Of a stretch of DNA of 64,000 nt, positions 1 through 8,285 are shown piece after piece. Made by a program: the position numbers and the translations under genes. The stretch covers positions 2,108,001-2,172,000 of the forward strand of contig OZ220727.1 of assembly GCA_965116865.1 (NCBI GenBank), read 5' to 3'. The notes under the pieces were generated by a model. It was not told where the DNA came from. It did no database searches and saw nothing but the letters and a program-made list of their open reading frames with translations. Numbering within the stretch: the first letter of the stretch is position 1; each line of letters starts with the position of its first letter. This DNA comes from Aldehydirespirator sp965116865. GTDB taxonomy: Bacteria; Actinomycetota; Acidimicrobiia; Acidimicrobiales; Aldehydirespiratoraceae.

Positions 1-50
1 AAAGTGGGTAATCAACACGCTGTCGTCTGGCAGCGTAGCGGTCAGATACA

Positions 51-117
51 TTCGCCGACCCGCGGATTCCCAAGATATAATGCTGTTGGTAGGAGGACAA
101 AGCGGATGGATTGCAAG
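51..117 (+). promoter_or_regulatory. Promoter, RBS and first four codons of a gene cut by an IS
   Basis: A perfect TATAAT -10 box lies at 76-81, with a weak -35-like TTCGCC at 51-56. AGGAGG at 91-96 precedes an ATG at 106 by a good distance. The reading frame gives only four codons before the ISL3 terminus at 118, so this is the start of a gene whose body was lost. The C-terminal fragment at 1460-1624 on the other side of the element could belong to the same gene, but most of the middle would be missing. Confidence 0.5.
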
Positions 118-1457
118 GCCCTTCGCGTAAACGTGGGATGAGGGGTTGCTGGCACCGGTGGGCTGGTCGCGTTGTCAGCAGGCCTCGGGCCTCGAAGTTG
201 GTGGGGTTGGTGAAGCCGTGTGCGGTGCGCCGCAGGACTTGCAGCGGGTTGTTGGTGCCCTCGATGCGTCCGTTGGAGGCTCGGTCGGTGTGGTGTTGGG
301 CGAGGATCTCGTCGGAGCGGGCGATGCTGGTGTCGACGATGTCGTGGAGCTCGGGCAGCTCTGCGGTCTCGTAGGGGTCGCGGAACCGTCCGAGCGTTTC
401 GAGGGCGCTGTGGTGGTCGCCGGCGAGGTAGGGGCCGTGGAGCTCCTGGAGGGCCTGCCAGCCCGACCTGAGCCGTGGGCGCGCGTCGAAGAGGCCCTCG
501 AGGCGGGCCCGGTCGGCGTCGGTGAGGGTGTCGGCGCGGCGCAGCAGAGCGAATCTGGCTCTGAACACCTCGGGCTCAAAGACGGGCTTGGCACCGGGTG
601 GCCGGCGTCGCTGGATGTCGCGGCGCGCCTGGGTGAGCCCCGCTGAGAACCATCTGATAACGTGGAACCGCTCCAGCACGTGGCGGGCATGGCCCAGGCG
701 GGCGTCGATGGCGGACCTGCAAGCCCCGGAGCCGTCCGTGGCCACGACCTGGACGCCTCGACACCAGCGCCGGCGCTGCGCGATGAAGAACCCGCTGAGC
801 GCAGCCGCGCTGCGGTGCTCGACCATGGCCAGGGCGCGGCCGGTGTCGCCGTTGACGATCACGCTCACGTAGCGGTGCCGGCGGCGCATGGAGGCCTCAT
901 CGACCAACAGCACCCGCCAGCGACGGCTGCGCCGGTGCCCGGCCACCAGATCCGACCAAGACTCCACCAGCGCCACCACCAGATGCCAGCCGAGCCCATG
1001 ACGACGCGCCGCCGCGCTGATCGTCATCACCTCGGCGTCGGCCACCAGCCGCCGCGCCAGGCGTCGCTCGAAGGCTGGGCGGTCCTCCAAGAAACGCTCG
1101 CCGCAGTTGCCCCACGAGAACCGCCGCCGCATCCACACCAACGTCGTGTGACGTCCCGACACCTCCAGGTCGCGGATCTCGCGACGCCGGATGTCATGCA
1201 CCCGAGCGCAACAGAACCCGCACGCCGGGCACCCCGGCCGCCTCACAGCCGACCCGACCTCCACAACCAGCTCGCTCGGCGTGTCCACCGCCACCGCGAG
1301 CACACGGACCTGACGCAGGTGCAGCCGCACCCGCACAACATCGGAAGCCATCGAGGCCCTCCTGGATCGCTGACATGCACATCACCGATCCCAGCAGGGC
1401 CCCGACCCCTACTCAGGGACCCTCAACCACCCCGCTCCCCACGAATCCGCAAAGGCT
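118..1457 (-). mobile_element. Decayed ISL3-family element
   Basis: The left end (GCCCTTCGCGTAAACGTGGG) matches the right terminus of the intact ISL3 element at 44511-45862. The other end near 1457 matches that element's left terminus with point changes. No matching 8-bp target duplication is seen at the two ends, so one flank has probably been rearranged. It is a close but degraded relative of the 44.5-kb copy. Confidence 0.75.
172..1351 (-). pseudogene. ISL3-family transposase pseudogene
   Basis: The reverse strand starts with ATG at 1351 and reads the same N-terminus (MASDVVRVRLHL) as the intact 398-residue transposase at 44617-45813. The CPACGF zinc-finger cysteines follow about 40 codons in. 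The reading frame then shifts several times, so homologous stretches fall in three frames, and the region is slightly shorter than the intact gene. No functional DDE enzyme can be made. The family moves ISL3 elements by cut-and-paste. The assignment rests on alignment by eye to the second copy in this window. Confidence 0.8.
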
Positions 1458-1459
1458 CA

Positions 1460-1624
1460 CGATTCAACGTGCCGATAGAGATCAAGAAGGACTCCCACCC
1501 CGATGTGTGGAAGGCGATGCACGACCAACTCATGGCCATGTACACGATCGATCCAGAAACCGACGGCTACGGCATCTATCTAGTCCTCTGGTTCGAAGAT
1601 GTGGCCGCGCTGGCGTCGTTTTGA
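1460..1624 (+). pseudogene. C-terminal fragment of an unknown protein
   Basis: About 50 codons read as normal protein directly after the ISL3 terminus and end with TGA at 1622-1624. The sequence includes VPIEIKKDSHPDVW and DGYGIYLVLWF. I associate this kind of ending with large accessory proteins that carry nuclease-like C-termini, but I cannot name a family. It has no start of its own and is interpreted as the tail of a gene destroyed by the element at 118-1457. Confidence 0.5.
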
Positions 1625-1639
1625 GGAGGGCGGACAAGG

Positions 1640-2833
1640 ATGGGATCGAGAGCAGCAGGGATTGTGTGGGCGAGTGCATCGGCGCTGGCAGTGATGTGGA
1701 CGGCGGCAGGGTGCGGAGCAGCCGCGCGTGTTGTCGCGCGGCCAGGACATGGCCGCCAGGTCACACGCGCCTGTGTGGCTGCCGTTGTGGCCGCGGCCGC
1801 GCTGCTGGCCGCCGCTTGTGCGGAGGAGCCGCGGCCGGTGCCGCTTTCCTCTGTGGAGACGACCAGCACTACAGCCGCGCCCGCGACCACCGCCGCCACG
1901 ACCGCGCCGACAACAGTCCCTTCGTCGCCCTGCGACGACCCGAACGTGGAGGACTTCGGCGACGGGCTCGTCGAACTCGACGGGGTCGTCTACAAGGCGT
2001 CCCGTGATGCGTGCGTGCTGGTCGAAGAGCCCGCCGGCGACGGCGACGCCCCGGCACGGGACGTCGAAGACGTGGTGGTGTGCGTCGACGATGTCTGTGT
2101 CGACGCGGTGACCGAGGGCGGCGTCACCCGCTTCGGCTCGATCGAGGGTCTGCCGCACCACGATCATTCCGAGCGGCCGGTCGATGGGCTGGCCGAGTCC
2201 GACCGGGTGGAGCCCGAACCCGAGCTGGAGGCTGAGCCTGAGCCGGAGCCGGAACCCGAGCTGGAGGCTGAGCCCGAGCCTGAGCCGGAACCCGAACCCG
2301 AGCCCGAACCTGCACCCGACCAGGCGGAGCCCGAACCCGAGCCCGAACCTGCACCCGACCAGGTGGAACCCGAACCCGAGCCGGCGGGTCCGGATGTGTA
2401 TCGGTCGGGGGTGGTGACTCGTTTGGTGGAGGACGTCGGTATCGATTTCAGCGACATCACTGCCAGCAAGACGTGTACAGAGCCCTGGGACCGGGATGAT
2501 CCGGGCGCGGACATCGTCGAGGGGTGCGTGCGCATCTCCAAGCCGGTGCCGGTGGCGGTGGGGGACACGCTGCTGATGCCGGAGCTGTGGGTGGCGGACT
2601 CGACGACCTTCTGGGATGCCTACGGGGTGGCGACGCAGGTCGTGGAGCGGGGCTCCGTCGAGTTGTGGCTGGACTACCGGTTGACGGAGTTCGACGTGGT
2701 GGACCTCTATGAGTGCGCGGTGGTGCCGGCGATGGGTTATCAGAGCAGCGTTTATGTCAGGACGGCCTATCGCACCGCGGATGGGCTGTACCGGATCGTG
2801 TTGAACAACAGCAACCCGGCGGGTTCGTGCTGA
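1640..2833 (+). CDS. Lipoprotein with Glu-Pro repeat linker
   Basis: The ATG at 1640 is preceded by GAGGAGG. The 397-residue product begins with two successive hydrophobic segments, each ending in a lipobox-like Cys (LAVMWTAAGC, then LLAAAC near residue 60). The second looks like the better lipoprotein signal, so an internal GTG/GTC-region start is possible and the first segment may be a fusion. A Thr/Ala-rich stretch follows. An acidic region around residues 190-250 consists of (Glu-Pro)n and PAPDQ repeats. The C-terminal ~140 residues are Cys-containing and look folded, probably outside the membrane. No enzyme motif is seen and function is unknown. The next gene starts 11 bp downstream and also encodes a secreted protein, suggesting one transcript. 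Confidence 0.7.
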   Translation: MGSRAAGIVWASASALAVMWTAAGCGAAARVVARPGHGRQVTRACVAAVVAAAALLAAACAEEPRPVPLSSVETTSTTAAPATTAATTAPTTVPSSPCDDPNVEDFGDGLVELDGVVYKASRDACVLVEEPAGDGDAPARDVEDVVVCVDDVCVDAVTEGGVTRFGSIEGLPHHDHSERPVDGLAESDRVEPEPELEAEPEPEPEPELEAEPEPEPEPEPEPEPAPDQAEPEPEPEPAPDQVEPEPEPAGPDVYRSGVVTRLVEDVGIDFSDITASKTCTEPWDRDDPGADIVEGCVRISKPVPVAVGDTLLMPELWVADSTTFWDAYGVATQVVERGSVELWLDYRLTEFDVVDLYECAVVPAMGYQSSVYVRTAYRTADGLYRIVLNNSNPAGSC

Positions 2834-2844
2834 GCGGCCGGGCC

Positions 2845-3324
2845 ATGCGGGCGGCGCTGGCGCTGCTGGTGCTGGCGTCGCTGCTGGCCGGCACAGAGGC
2901 CCAGGCCGACCACCAGCGGCCCGGCGGGACCGGAACACCGGCGGTCGAGGAAGTCGCCGGCGCGGTGACCAAGTACCGGCACTACAACCCGTGGGTTTGT
3001 ACGAACCCTCAGCCTCAAACACGGGAGCCGTACACGTCGGTCTGTGACTGGGGAAGGACGGTTACGAAGGAGCGAGGCGAGGTGCATTTGACCAAATGCG
3101 AGCTGGTGGTGCCCGAGGGACTGGTCATCGAGAACGTCGAGGTGGGCGAGAAGATCCCTGATGGTGTCGAGCTCGTCAATGGCTCCTGCGGCCATCAGGC
3201 GACGGACGCTGGCACCGATCATTGGAGTTTCGGCGGCGAGGAACACGAGCAGCATTACAACGAGGTGCCCGACAAACCGGCCACCCGACACCCCAGCGGC
3301 AGTCGGCCGAGCACGCCCGAGTAA
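2845..3324 (+). CDS. Small secreted protein
   Basis: An ATG at 2845 opens a 159-residue product with a clear Sec signal (MRAALALLVLASLLAGTEAQA, cleavage likely after AQA). The mature part is hydrophilic with several Cys (PWVCTNPQ, SVCDWG, KCELVV, GSCGH) that could form disulfides. No domain is recognised. It follows the lipoprotein gene at 1640-2833 with an 11-bp gap and probably shares its transcript and location outside the cell. Confidence 0.65.
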   Translation: MRAALALLVLASLLAGTEAQADHQRPGGTGTPAVEEVAGAVTKYRHYNPWVCTNPQPQTREPYTSVCDWGRTVTKERGEVHLTKCELVVPEGLVIENVEVGEKIPDGVELVNGSCGHQATDAGTDHWSFGGEEHEQHYNEVPDKPATRHPSGSRPSTPE

Positions 3325-3474
3325 CTACAGCGCCAACTGGAGCAGAAGCTGACCGCCGACCAAGCTCGCAAGATCGCTGTCATCGCTATGGATGTCACCC
3401 AGCCCAGTGGCAGGAGTTCACCGCTCCCAAGAGGAGCCTCAAGGTAAGCTTCCCCCCGAATCGTGGAGAAGCGG

Positions 3475-3745
3475 TTAGGCTGCGTTGGCTGGTTCGTAGT
3501 CGTTGGGGCTGGTCATGTCGTCGGCCGAGTGTAGGTCGCCGTGTTTTGGGTTGTGCCAGGTGTCGATCCAAGCGGCGATGTCTTGTCGGGCCTGGTCTCG
3601 TGTGCGTCGGCGCCGCTTGGAGATCAGCTCGTGATCGCGTTGCCTCCTTGACCCACAGGACCACTGATCGTTCAAGCGCATCACGCTGCATCTCCAGCTC
3701 GGCGCAGCGGCACCAGCTCGGCGCAGCGGCACCAGCTCGGCTCGG
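3475..3745 (-). pseudogene. IS3-family transposase remnant
   Basis: On the reverse strand a short frame ends ...DQARQDIAAWIDTWHNPKHG...SPNDYEPANAA, which is the C-terminus typical of IS3-type OrfB (integrase core followed by WYN-P-RRHSALGY...SP). In another frame slightly upstream, LEMQRDALERSVVLWVKEAT resembles the leucine-zipper end of OrfA. The body between them is missing, so this is a deletion relic. A 20-21 bp sequence rich in CTCGGCGCAG is tandemly repeated at about 3708-3750. Confidence 0.55.
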
Positions 3746-4021
3746 CCGTCTGAGCCGAGGACCTCGGCCTCGCTCGCCCTCCAAAACGACGTCGAGCCGA
3801 CTACAGCAACCAGGCCGGCCGTCGAGTCGATCGCTGTGCATAGGACCCACGCATCCAGCGCGGCGATGCAGCGGGCGCAGGTCAACCTCGTTGGACTCGA
3901 ACCAGACGGCGGCACGGCCCACCGAGACCGCCCGGGCCGCCAAGGAGGGCAGACCGGGCTCCCCTCGAGCAAGGTCGGGACAAAGGCGATGCCACTACCG
4001 GCCTGTTGGCCGGGCGGAGCA
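3746..4021. other. Gap without a recognisable gene
   Basis: Several reading frames are open here, but none has a start with an RBS or a recognisable domain. It lies between the IS3 relic and the 3' end of the sigma-factor gene. I see nothing further in it. Confidence 0.4.
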
Positions 4022-4112
4022 GGTCAAACGTTCAGGAGGTCAGGTCAAACGTTCAGGCACAGCGCCGCCGAAGTGCTCGGGGTGGACCCCGCAGGTCAAA
4101 CGTTCAGGAGGT
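4022..4112. repeat. Echoes of the sigma-factor 3' end
   Basis: The last codons and stop of the sigma gene (GTCAAACGTTCAGGAGGT on the plus strand, stop read in reverse) are copied just beyond the gene. Copies start at 4023, 4043 and 4095, giving spacings of 20, 52 and 72 bp. The copy at 4095 is the real gene end. Each downstream echo keeps the stop codon. Confidence 0.8.
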
Positions 4113-5043
4113 CGCGTGCGCCGGTGTCGCTGGAGGGATGGCGCAGCTTCGACATGGCCCGGGCCTCGATCTGACGGATCCGCTCGCGGGTGAGGTCGAA
4201 GCGCTCGCCGACCTCCTCCAGCGTGCGCGGCTCTCCGCGATCGAGGCCGAAACGCAGCTTGAGGATGTCACGTTCGCGCTCGTCCAGCGGCGACAGCAGG
4301 CGCATGATCTCGGTGGGCAGCATGGTGGTCGCCGCAGTGTCGAACGGCGAGTCGACCGAGCGGTCCTCCACCACGTCGCCCAGCTCGGCGTCGCCGTCCT
4401 GGCGCAGCGGCTCCGACAGCGACAGGGGCTCCGACTGGAAGCGCAGCGCCTCGACAACCTTGTCCTCAGGCATCTCCACCTCAGCGGCCAACTCCAACAC
4501 CGTGGGCGGGCGTCCGTGCTTCAGCTCCAGACGGGAGCGGGCCTTCTGGAGGCGGGCCAGTGTGTCGCCGGCGTGGACCGGCAGCCGGATGGTGCGGCCC
4601 GTGTTGGCGATTCCCCGGGTGATGGCCTGGCGGATCCACCAAGTGGCGTAAGTGGAGAACTTGAACCCCTTGCGCCAATCGAACTTCTCGACAGCGTGCA
4701 TCAGGCCCAGGTTGCCCTCCTGGATGAGGTCCAGCAGGGGCAGACCCGACGCCTGATACTTCTTGGCGATCGACACCACCAGACGCAGGTTCGACTGCAC
4801 GAAGGTGCGCTCGGATTCCAGCCCTTGGCGCTCCTGGCGGCGCAGCTTCTGGCGACGGTGGTCGGTCAATGAGCCGGGCGTCGCCTCCTTGAGCTCGCGG
4901 CGGGCCGCCAGCCCGGTCTCGATCTCCTGGGCCAGCCGGACCTCGTCGTCCTTGGTCAGCAGCGGATACTGGCCAATGTCGGTGAGATAGAGGCGGACCA
5001 GATCCTCCTCGTCTCTCTCGATTCGCTCCTTGACCTTTGCCAC
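4096..5043 (-). CDS. RNA polymerase sigma-70 factor
   Basis: This gene encodes a promoter-recognition subunit that binds core RNA polymerase. With the GTG at 5043 the product is about 315 residues. Region 1.2 (VRLYLTDIGQYPLLTKDDEVRLAQ), region 2 (NLRLVVSIAKKY, DLIQEGNLGLMHAVEKFD, FSTYATWWIRQAITR), region 3 and region 4 (TLEEVGERFDLTRERIRQIE) are all complete. The region 2.4 and 4.2 sequences are of the primary-sigma type, but there is no long region 1.1, so it may be a group 2 factor or a short primary factor. The reverse strand upstream is occupied by a 0.95-kb 72-bp tandem array, which places its promoter in or against the array. The start is uncertain because the frame stays open further upstream. 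Confidence 0.9.
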   Translation of the reverse strand: MAKVKERIERDEEDLVRLYLTDIGQYPLLTKDDEVRLAQEIETGLAARRELKEATPGSLTDHRRQKLRRQERQGLESERTFVQSNLRLVVSIAKKYQASGLPLLDLIQEGNLGLMHAVEKFDWRKGFKFSTYATWWIRQAITRGIANTGRTIRLPVHAGDTLARLQKARSRLELKHGRPPTVLELAAEVEMPEDKVVEALRFQSEPLSLSEPLRQDGDAELGDVVEDRSVDSPFDTAATTMLPTEIMRLLSPLDERERDILKLRFGLDRGEPRTLEEVGERFDLTRERIRQIEARAMSKLRHPSSDTGARDLLNV

Positions 5044-5265
5044 GTACCGCCACTCCAGGTCCGTAAGGAGCCGGTCCAGCGACCGCCGCCCACACCGTTG
5101 ACACGAAGAACGATAACGACCTTTCGCCCATCGCCAACCACACCCGCCGAACTGGCGGTGGCCGACGCCCACAACAGCCCCGTCGACGATTCAGGCAACC
5201 TGCGCCCGCGCCCAACACCGAACTCAAGACTGGTGCGAACCGTACGCGACGCCACAGCGGCCGCG

Positions 5266-6225
5266 AAAGGGCACGAACCTGTCACCTCGCAACGGGCGTC
5301 ACCGTGCTTGGCGACGCGGCGAGACGGGCGCGCCGCGAAAGGGCACGAACCTGTCACCTCGCAACGGGCGTCACCGTGCTTGGCGACGCGGCGAGACGGG
5401 CGCGCCGCGAAAGGGCACGAACCTGTCACCTCGCAACGGGCGTCACCGTGCTTGGCGACGCGGCGAGACGGGCGCGCCGCGAAAGGGCACGAACCTGTCA
5501 CCTCGCAACGGGCGTCACCGTGCTTGGCGACGCGGCGAGACGGGCGCGCCGCGAAAGGGCACGAACCTGTCACCTCGCAACGGGCGTCACCGTGCTTGGC
5601 GACGCGGCGAGACGGGCGCGCCGCGAAAGGGCACGAACCTGTCACCTCGCAACGGGCGTCACCGTGCTTGGCGACGCGGCGAGACGGGCGCGCCGCGAAA
5701 GGGCACGAACCTGTCACCTCGCAACGGGCGTCACCGTGCTTGGCGACGCGGCGAGACGGGCGCGCCGCGAAAGGGCACGAACCTGTCACCTCGCAACGGG
5801 CGTCACCGTGCTTGGCGACGCGGCGAGACGGGCGCGCCGCGAAAGGGCACGAACCTGTCACCTCGCAACGGGCGTCACCGTGCTTGGCGACGCGGCGAGA
5901 CGGGCGCGCCGCGAAAGGGCACGAACCTGTCACCTCGCAACGGGCGTCACCGTGCTTGGCGACGCGGCGAGACGGGCGCGCCGCGAAAGGGCACGAACCT
6001 GTCACCTCGCAACGGGCGTCACCGTGCTTGGCGACGCGGCGAGACGGGCGCGCCGCGAAAGGGCACGAACCTGTCACCTCGCAACGGGCGTCACCGTGCT
6101 TGGCGACGCGGCGAGACGGGCGCGCCGCGAAAGGGCACGAACCTGTCACCTCGCAACGGGCGTCACCGTGCTTGGCGACGCGGCGAGACGGGCGCGCCGC
6201 GAAAGGGCACGAACCTGTCACCTCA
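5266..6225. repeat. 72-bp tandem array, about 13 copies
   Basis: The unit contains GGGCACGAACCTGTCACCTC and recurs at 5341, 5413, 5485 and onward at exactly 72 bp, nearly without variation. Because 72 is a multiple of three, all frames stay open and long spurious reading frames result. Each unit contains GCGTC...GACGC, a short inverted repeat. It lies just upstream of the sigma-factor gene. The near-perfect identity implies recent amplification. Confidence 0.95.
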
Positions 6226-6425
6226 AAGCGGTGTCACTGCCGGCAACCCGCGGGGGTCGCACCAGTACAAGGTCAACCCCTGACCAGTCGAACGTCACTG
6301 CCGGTAACCCCGCGGGGGTCGCGGTCCCGGCCGGGGTGGCGCGAACCTGTCACCTCAAAGCGGCGTCACTGCCGCTCTCGTTCGCTGCGCCCACGGGCCG
6401 CTCGGGCCACGGTCTCGCTAGGCGC
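6226..6425. repeat. Secondary repeats joining the array to a MITE core
   Basis: The array passes into two diverged copies of a GTCACTGCCGG...CGCGGGGGTCGC sequence starting at 6233 and 6294 (61 bp apart). Then ACCTGTCACCTCAAAGCGGC runs straight into GCTCTCGTTCGCTGCGCCCA, which is the core of the dispersed element found at 6.6, 13.2 and 35.9 kb. No gene is seen. Confidence 0.7.
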
Positions 6426-6614
6426 CACGAAGAAACTGACTGTGGGACAGGTCTTGTCCGCTCGGCCCCCAATCCGGCCGAAGCAGCGAACGCGCCACCA
6501 GGCCGCCCGCACCAGACAGCGCGACACGGGCATCGTCGACAGCCTCGCAGCGGCCCTCGTCCGTTCGAACCCGGCCGGTGTCGGGGCGGCTGCCGCCGAA
6601 AAGAGAGCGAGCAT

Positions 6615-6738
6615 CGGCACGATCCGTTCGCGTCGCAGCGGCCCCACTCCCGCTCTCGTTCGCTGCGCCCACGGGCCGCTCGGGCCACAGCCCCGCCCGT
6701 GCGAGCCGCGTCGCTCCGCCTGCTCGCCCGGCCTCCAA
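6615..6738. mobile_element. MITE-like dispersed repeat, copy 1
   Basis: This segment is homologous to 35891-36023 and about 13190-13330. The shared core reads CGCTCTCGTTCGCTGCGCCC...GGGCCGCTCGGGCCAC. Its ends are imperfect inverted repeats (AGAGCGAGCATCGG left; the complement of the right end reads AGGCCGGGCGAGCAGG). No transposase is encoded. It is joined to the 3' end of the reverse-strand gene at 6739-7164. Confidence 0.65.
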
Positions 6739-7164
6739 GTCGTGCAGCAGCAGCCAAGCCGCCGACGCCAGGGCCGCGTCGCAGTGGGGCGCGGCGTGCT
6801 CGCCGATCTGCCGGTAGGCGTCCGCGAGCTCGCATGCCAGCACCTCCTCGGCCACCGCAAGACACGCCGAGGGACCCTCCAGTCCGGCGATCTCGTCGAG
6901 CGCGGCCGCCAACTGCCGATCGGCGGACGCGGCCTGCCTCCAGGGAGCCATCAACTCGGAGTCTGGCTGGAGCCCGTCGAGCATCCCGCGGTGGGCGGCG
7001 AGCCGCCTGCCCAACACCGACAGGGCGACCGCAGCCGCGGCCTGCTCGGGAGCTGACGCAGCCCGCGCGGCCCAGCCATCGAACATCCCGGCCAGCCGTC
7101 CACAGACCCAGCGCAGCGCGCACACCAGCCGGGCCGTCTGGGCTACGGAGTAGCCGCGACTCAC
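6739..7164 (-). CDS. Helical protein of unknown function, 3' end replaced by a MITE
   Basis: A GTG at 7164 opens a frame of about 142 residues that reads as real protein (RLVCALRWVCGRLAGMFDGWAAR ... CDAALASAAWLLLHDL). It is Ala/Leu-rich and predicted all-helical, with a four-helix-bundle look, but I do not recognise a family. At about 6738 the sequence enters the MITE and the frame continues into unrelated sequence to 6366, so the native C-terminus is probably lost or altered. It lies between two large tandem arrays. There is no recognised operon partner. Confidence 0.5.
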
Positions 7165-7299
7165 GGGTCGCTCACCACCGACAACCGCCGACCACCGCTA
7201 TGCGCCCTCGAAGCAACCCGGCCCGCCGCGATGACCCGGGCCTCACCACCGACAACCGCCGACCACCGCTATGCGCCTGTCCCGGACGAACACCGGAAC
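7165..7299. repeat. Short direct repeats beside the 73-bp array
   Basis: A CTCACCACCGACAACCGCCG sequence occurs at about 7170 and again at about 7243, again roughly 72-73 bp apart, followed each time by ACCACCGCTATGCGCC. This is a diverged edge of the array that follows. Confidence 0.7.
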
Positions 7300-8285
7300 G
7301 GCCCACGACCAGAAACAACCGACGACCGGCACGCGCCGCCCGGAACCCCTCCACTGCACGACCCCACAGAACGGCCCACGACCAGAAACAACCGACGACC
7401 GGCACGCGCCGCCCGGAACCCCTCCACTGCACGACCCCACAGAACGGCCCACGACCAGAAACAACCGACGACCGGCACGCGCCGCCCGGAACCCCTCCAC
7501 TGCACGACCCCACAGAACGGCCCACGACCAGAAACAACCGACGACCGGCACGCGCCGCCCGGAACCCCTCCACTGCACGACCCCACAGAACGGCCCACGA
7601 CCAGAAACAACCGACGACCGGCACGCGCCGCCCGGAACCCCTCCACTGCACGACCCCACAGAACGGCCCACGACCAGAAACAACCGACGACCGGCACGCG
7701 CCGCCCGGAACCCCTCCACTGCACGACCCCACAGAACGGCCCACGACCAGAAACAACCGACGACCGGCACGCGCCGCCCGGAACCCCTCCACTGCACGAC
7801 CCCACAGAACGGCCCACGACCAGAAACAACCGACGACCGGCACGCGCCGCCCGGAACCCCTCCACTGCGCGACCCCGCGGGACGGCTCACGACCGGAAAC
7901 GGTTGACGATCGGCACGCGCCGCCCGGAACCCCTCCACTGCACGACCCCACAGAACGGCCCACGACCAGAAACAACCGACGACCGGCACGCGCCGCCCGG
8001 AACCCCTCCACTGCACGACCCCACAGAACGGCCCACGACCAGAAACAACCGACGACCGGCACGCGCCGCCCGGAACCCCTCCACTGCGCGACCCCACAGA
8101 ACGGCCCACGACCAGAAACAACCGACGACCGGCACGCGCCGCCCGGAACCCCTCCACTGCGCGACCCCGCGGGACGGCTCACGACCGGAAACGGTTGACG
8201 ATCGGCACGCGCCGCCCGGAACCCCTCCACTGCACGACCCCACGGAACGGCTCACGACCGGAAACGGTTGACGATCGGCATGCGC
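7300..8285. repeat. 73-bp tandem array behind nadE, about 13 copies
   Basis: AGAAACAACCGACGACCGGC starts at 7311, 7384 and 7457, a constant 73-bp period continuing to nadE. The units closest to nadE read GGAAACGGTTGACGATCGGC, which is the reverse complement of the last codons of nadE. Units further away carry the changed form. The array therefore looks like repeated copying of the gene's 3' end, with one diverged sub-type spreading outward. Some inner units (around 7895 and 8190) keep the gene-like form. Confidence 0.95.

Noticed and set aside
5266..6225. A CRISPR array (regular 72-bp period)
   Set aside because: The 'spacers' are identical from unit to unit, the unit has no separate repeat/spacer parts, and no cas genes are present.
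5304..8198. Very long open frames through the arrays, up to 964 codons
   Set aside because: They arise because repeat periods divisible by three and high GC leave all frames open; none has protein-like content or RBS.
7300..8285. A long repeat protein encoded by the nadE array
   Set aside because: Translation gives only Arg/Pro/His-rich repeats without start signals, and a 73-bp period shifts the frame each unit.
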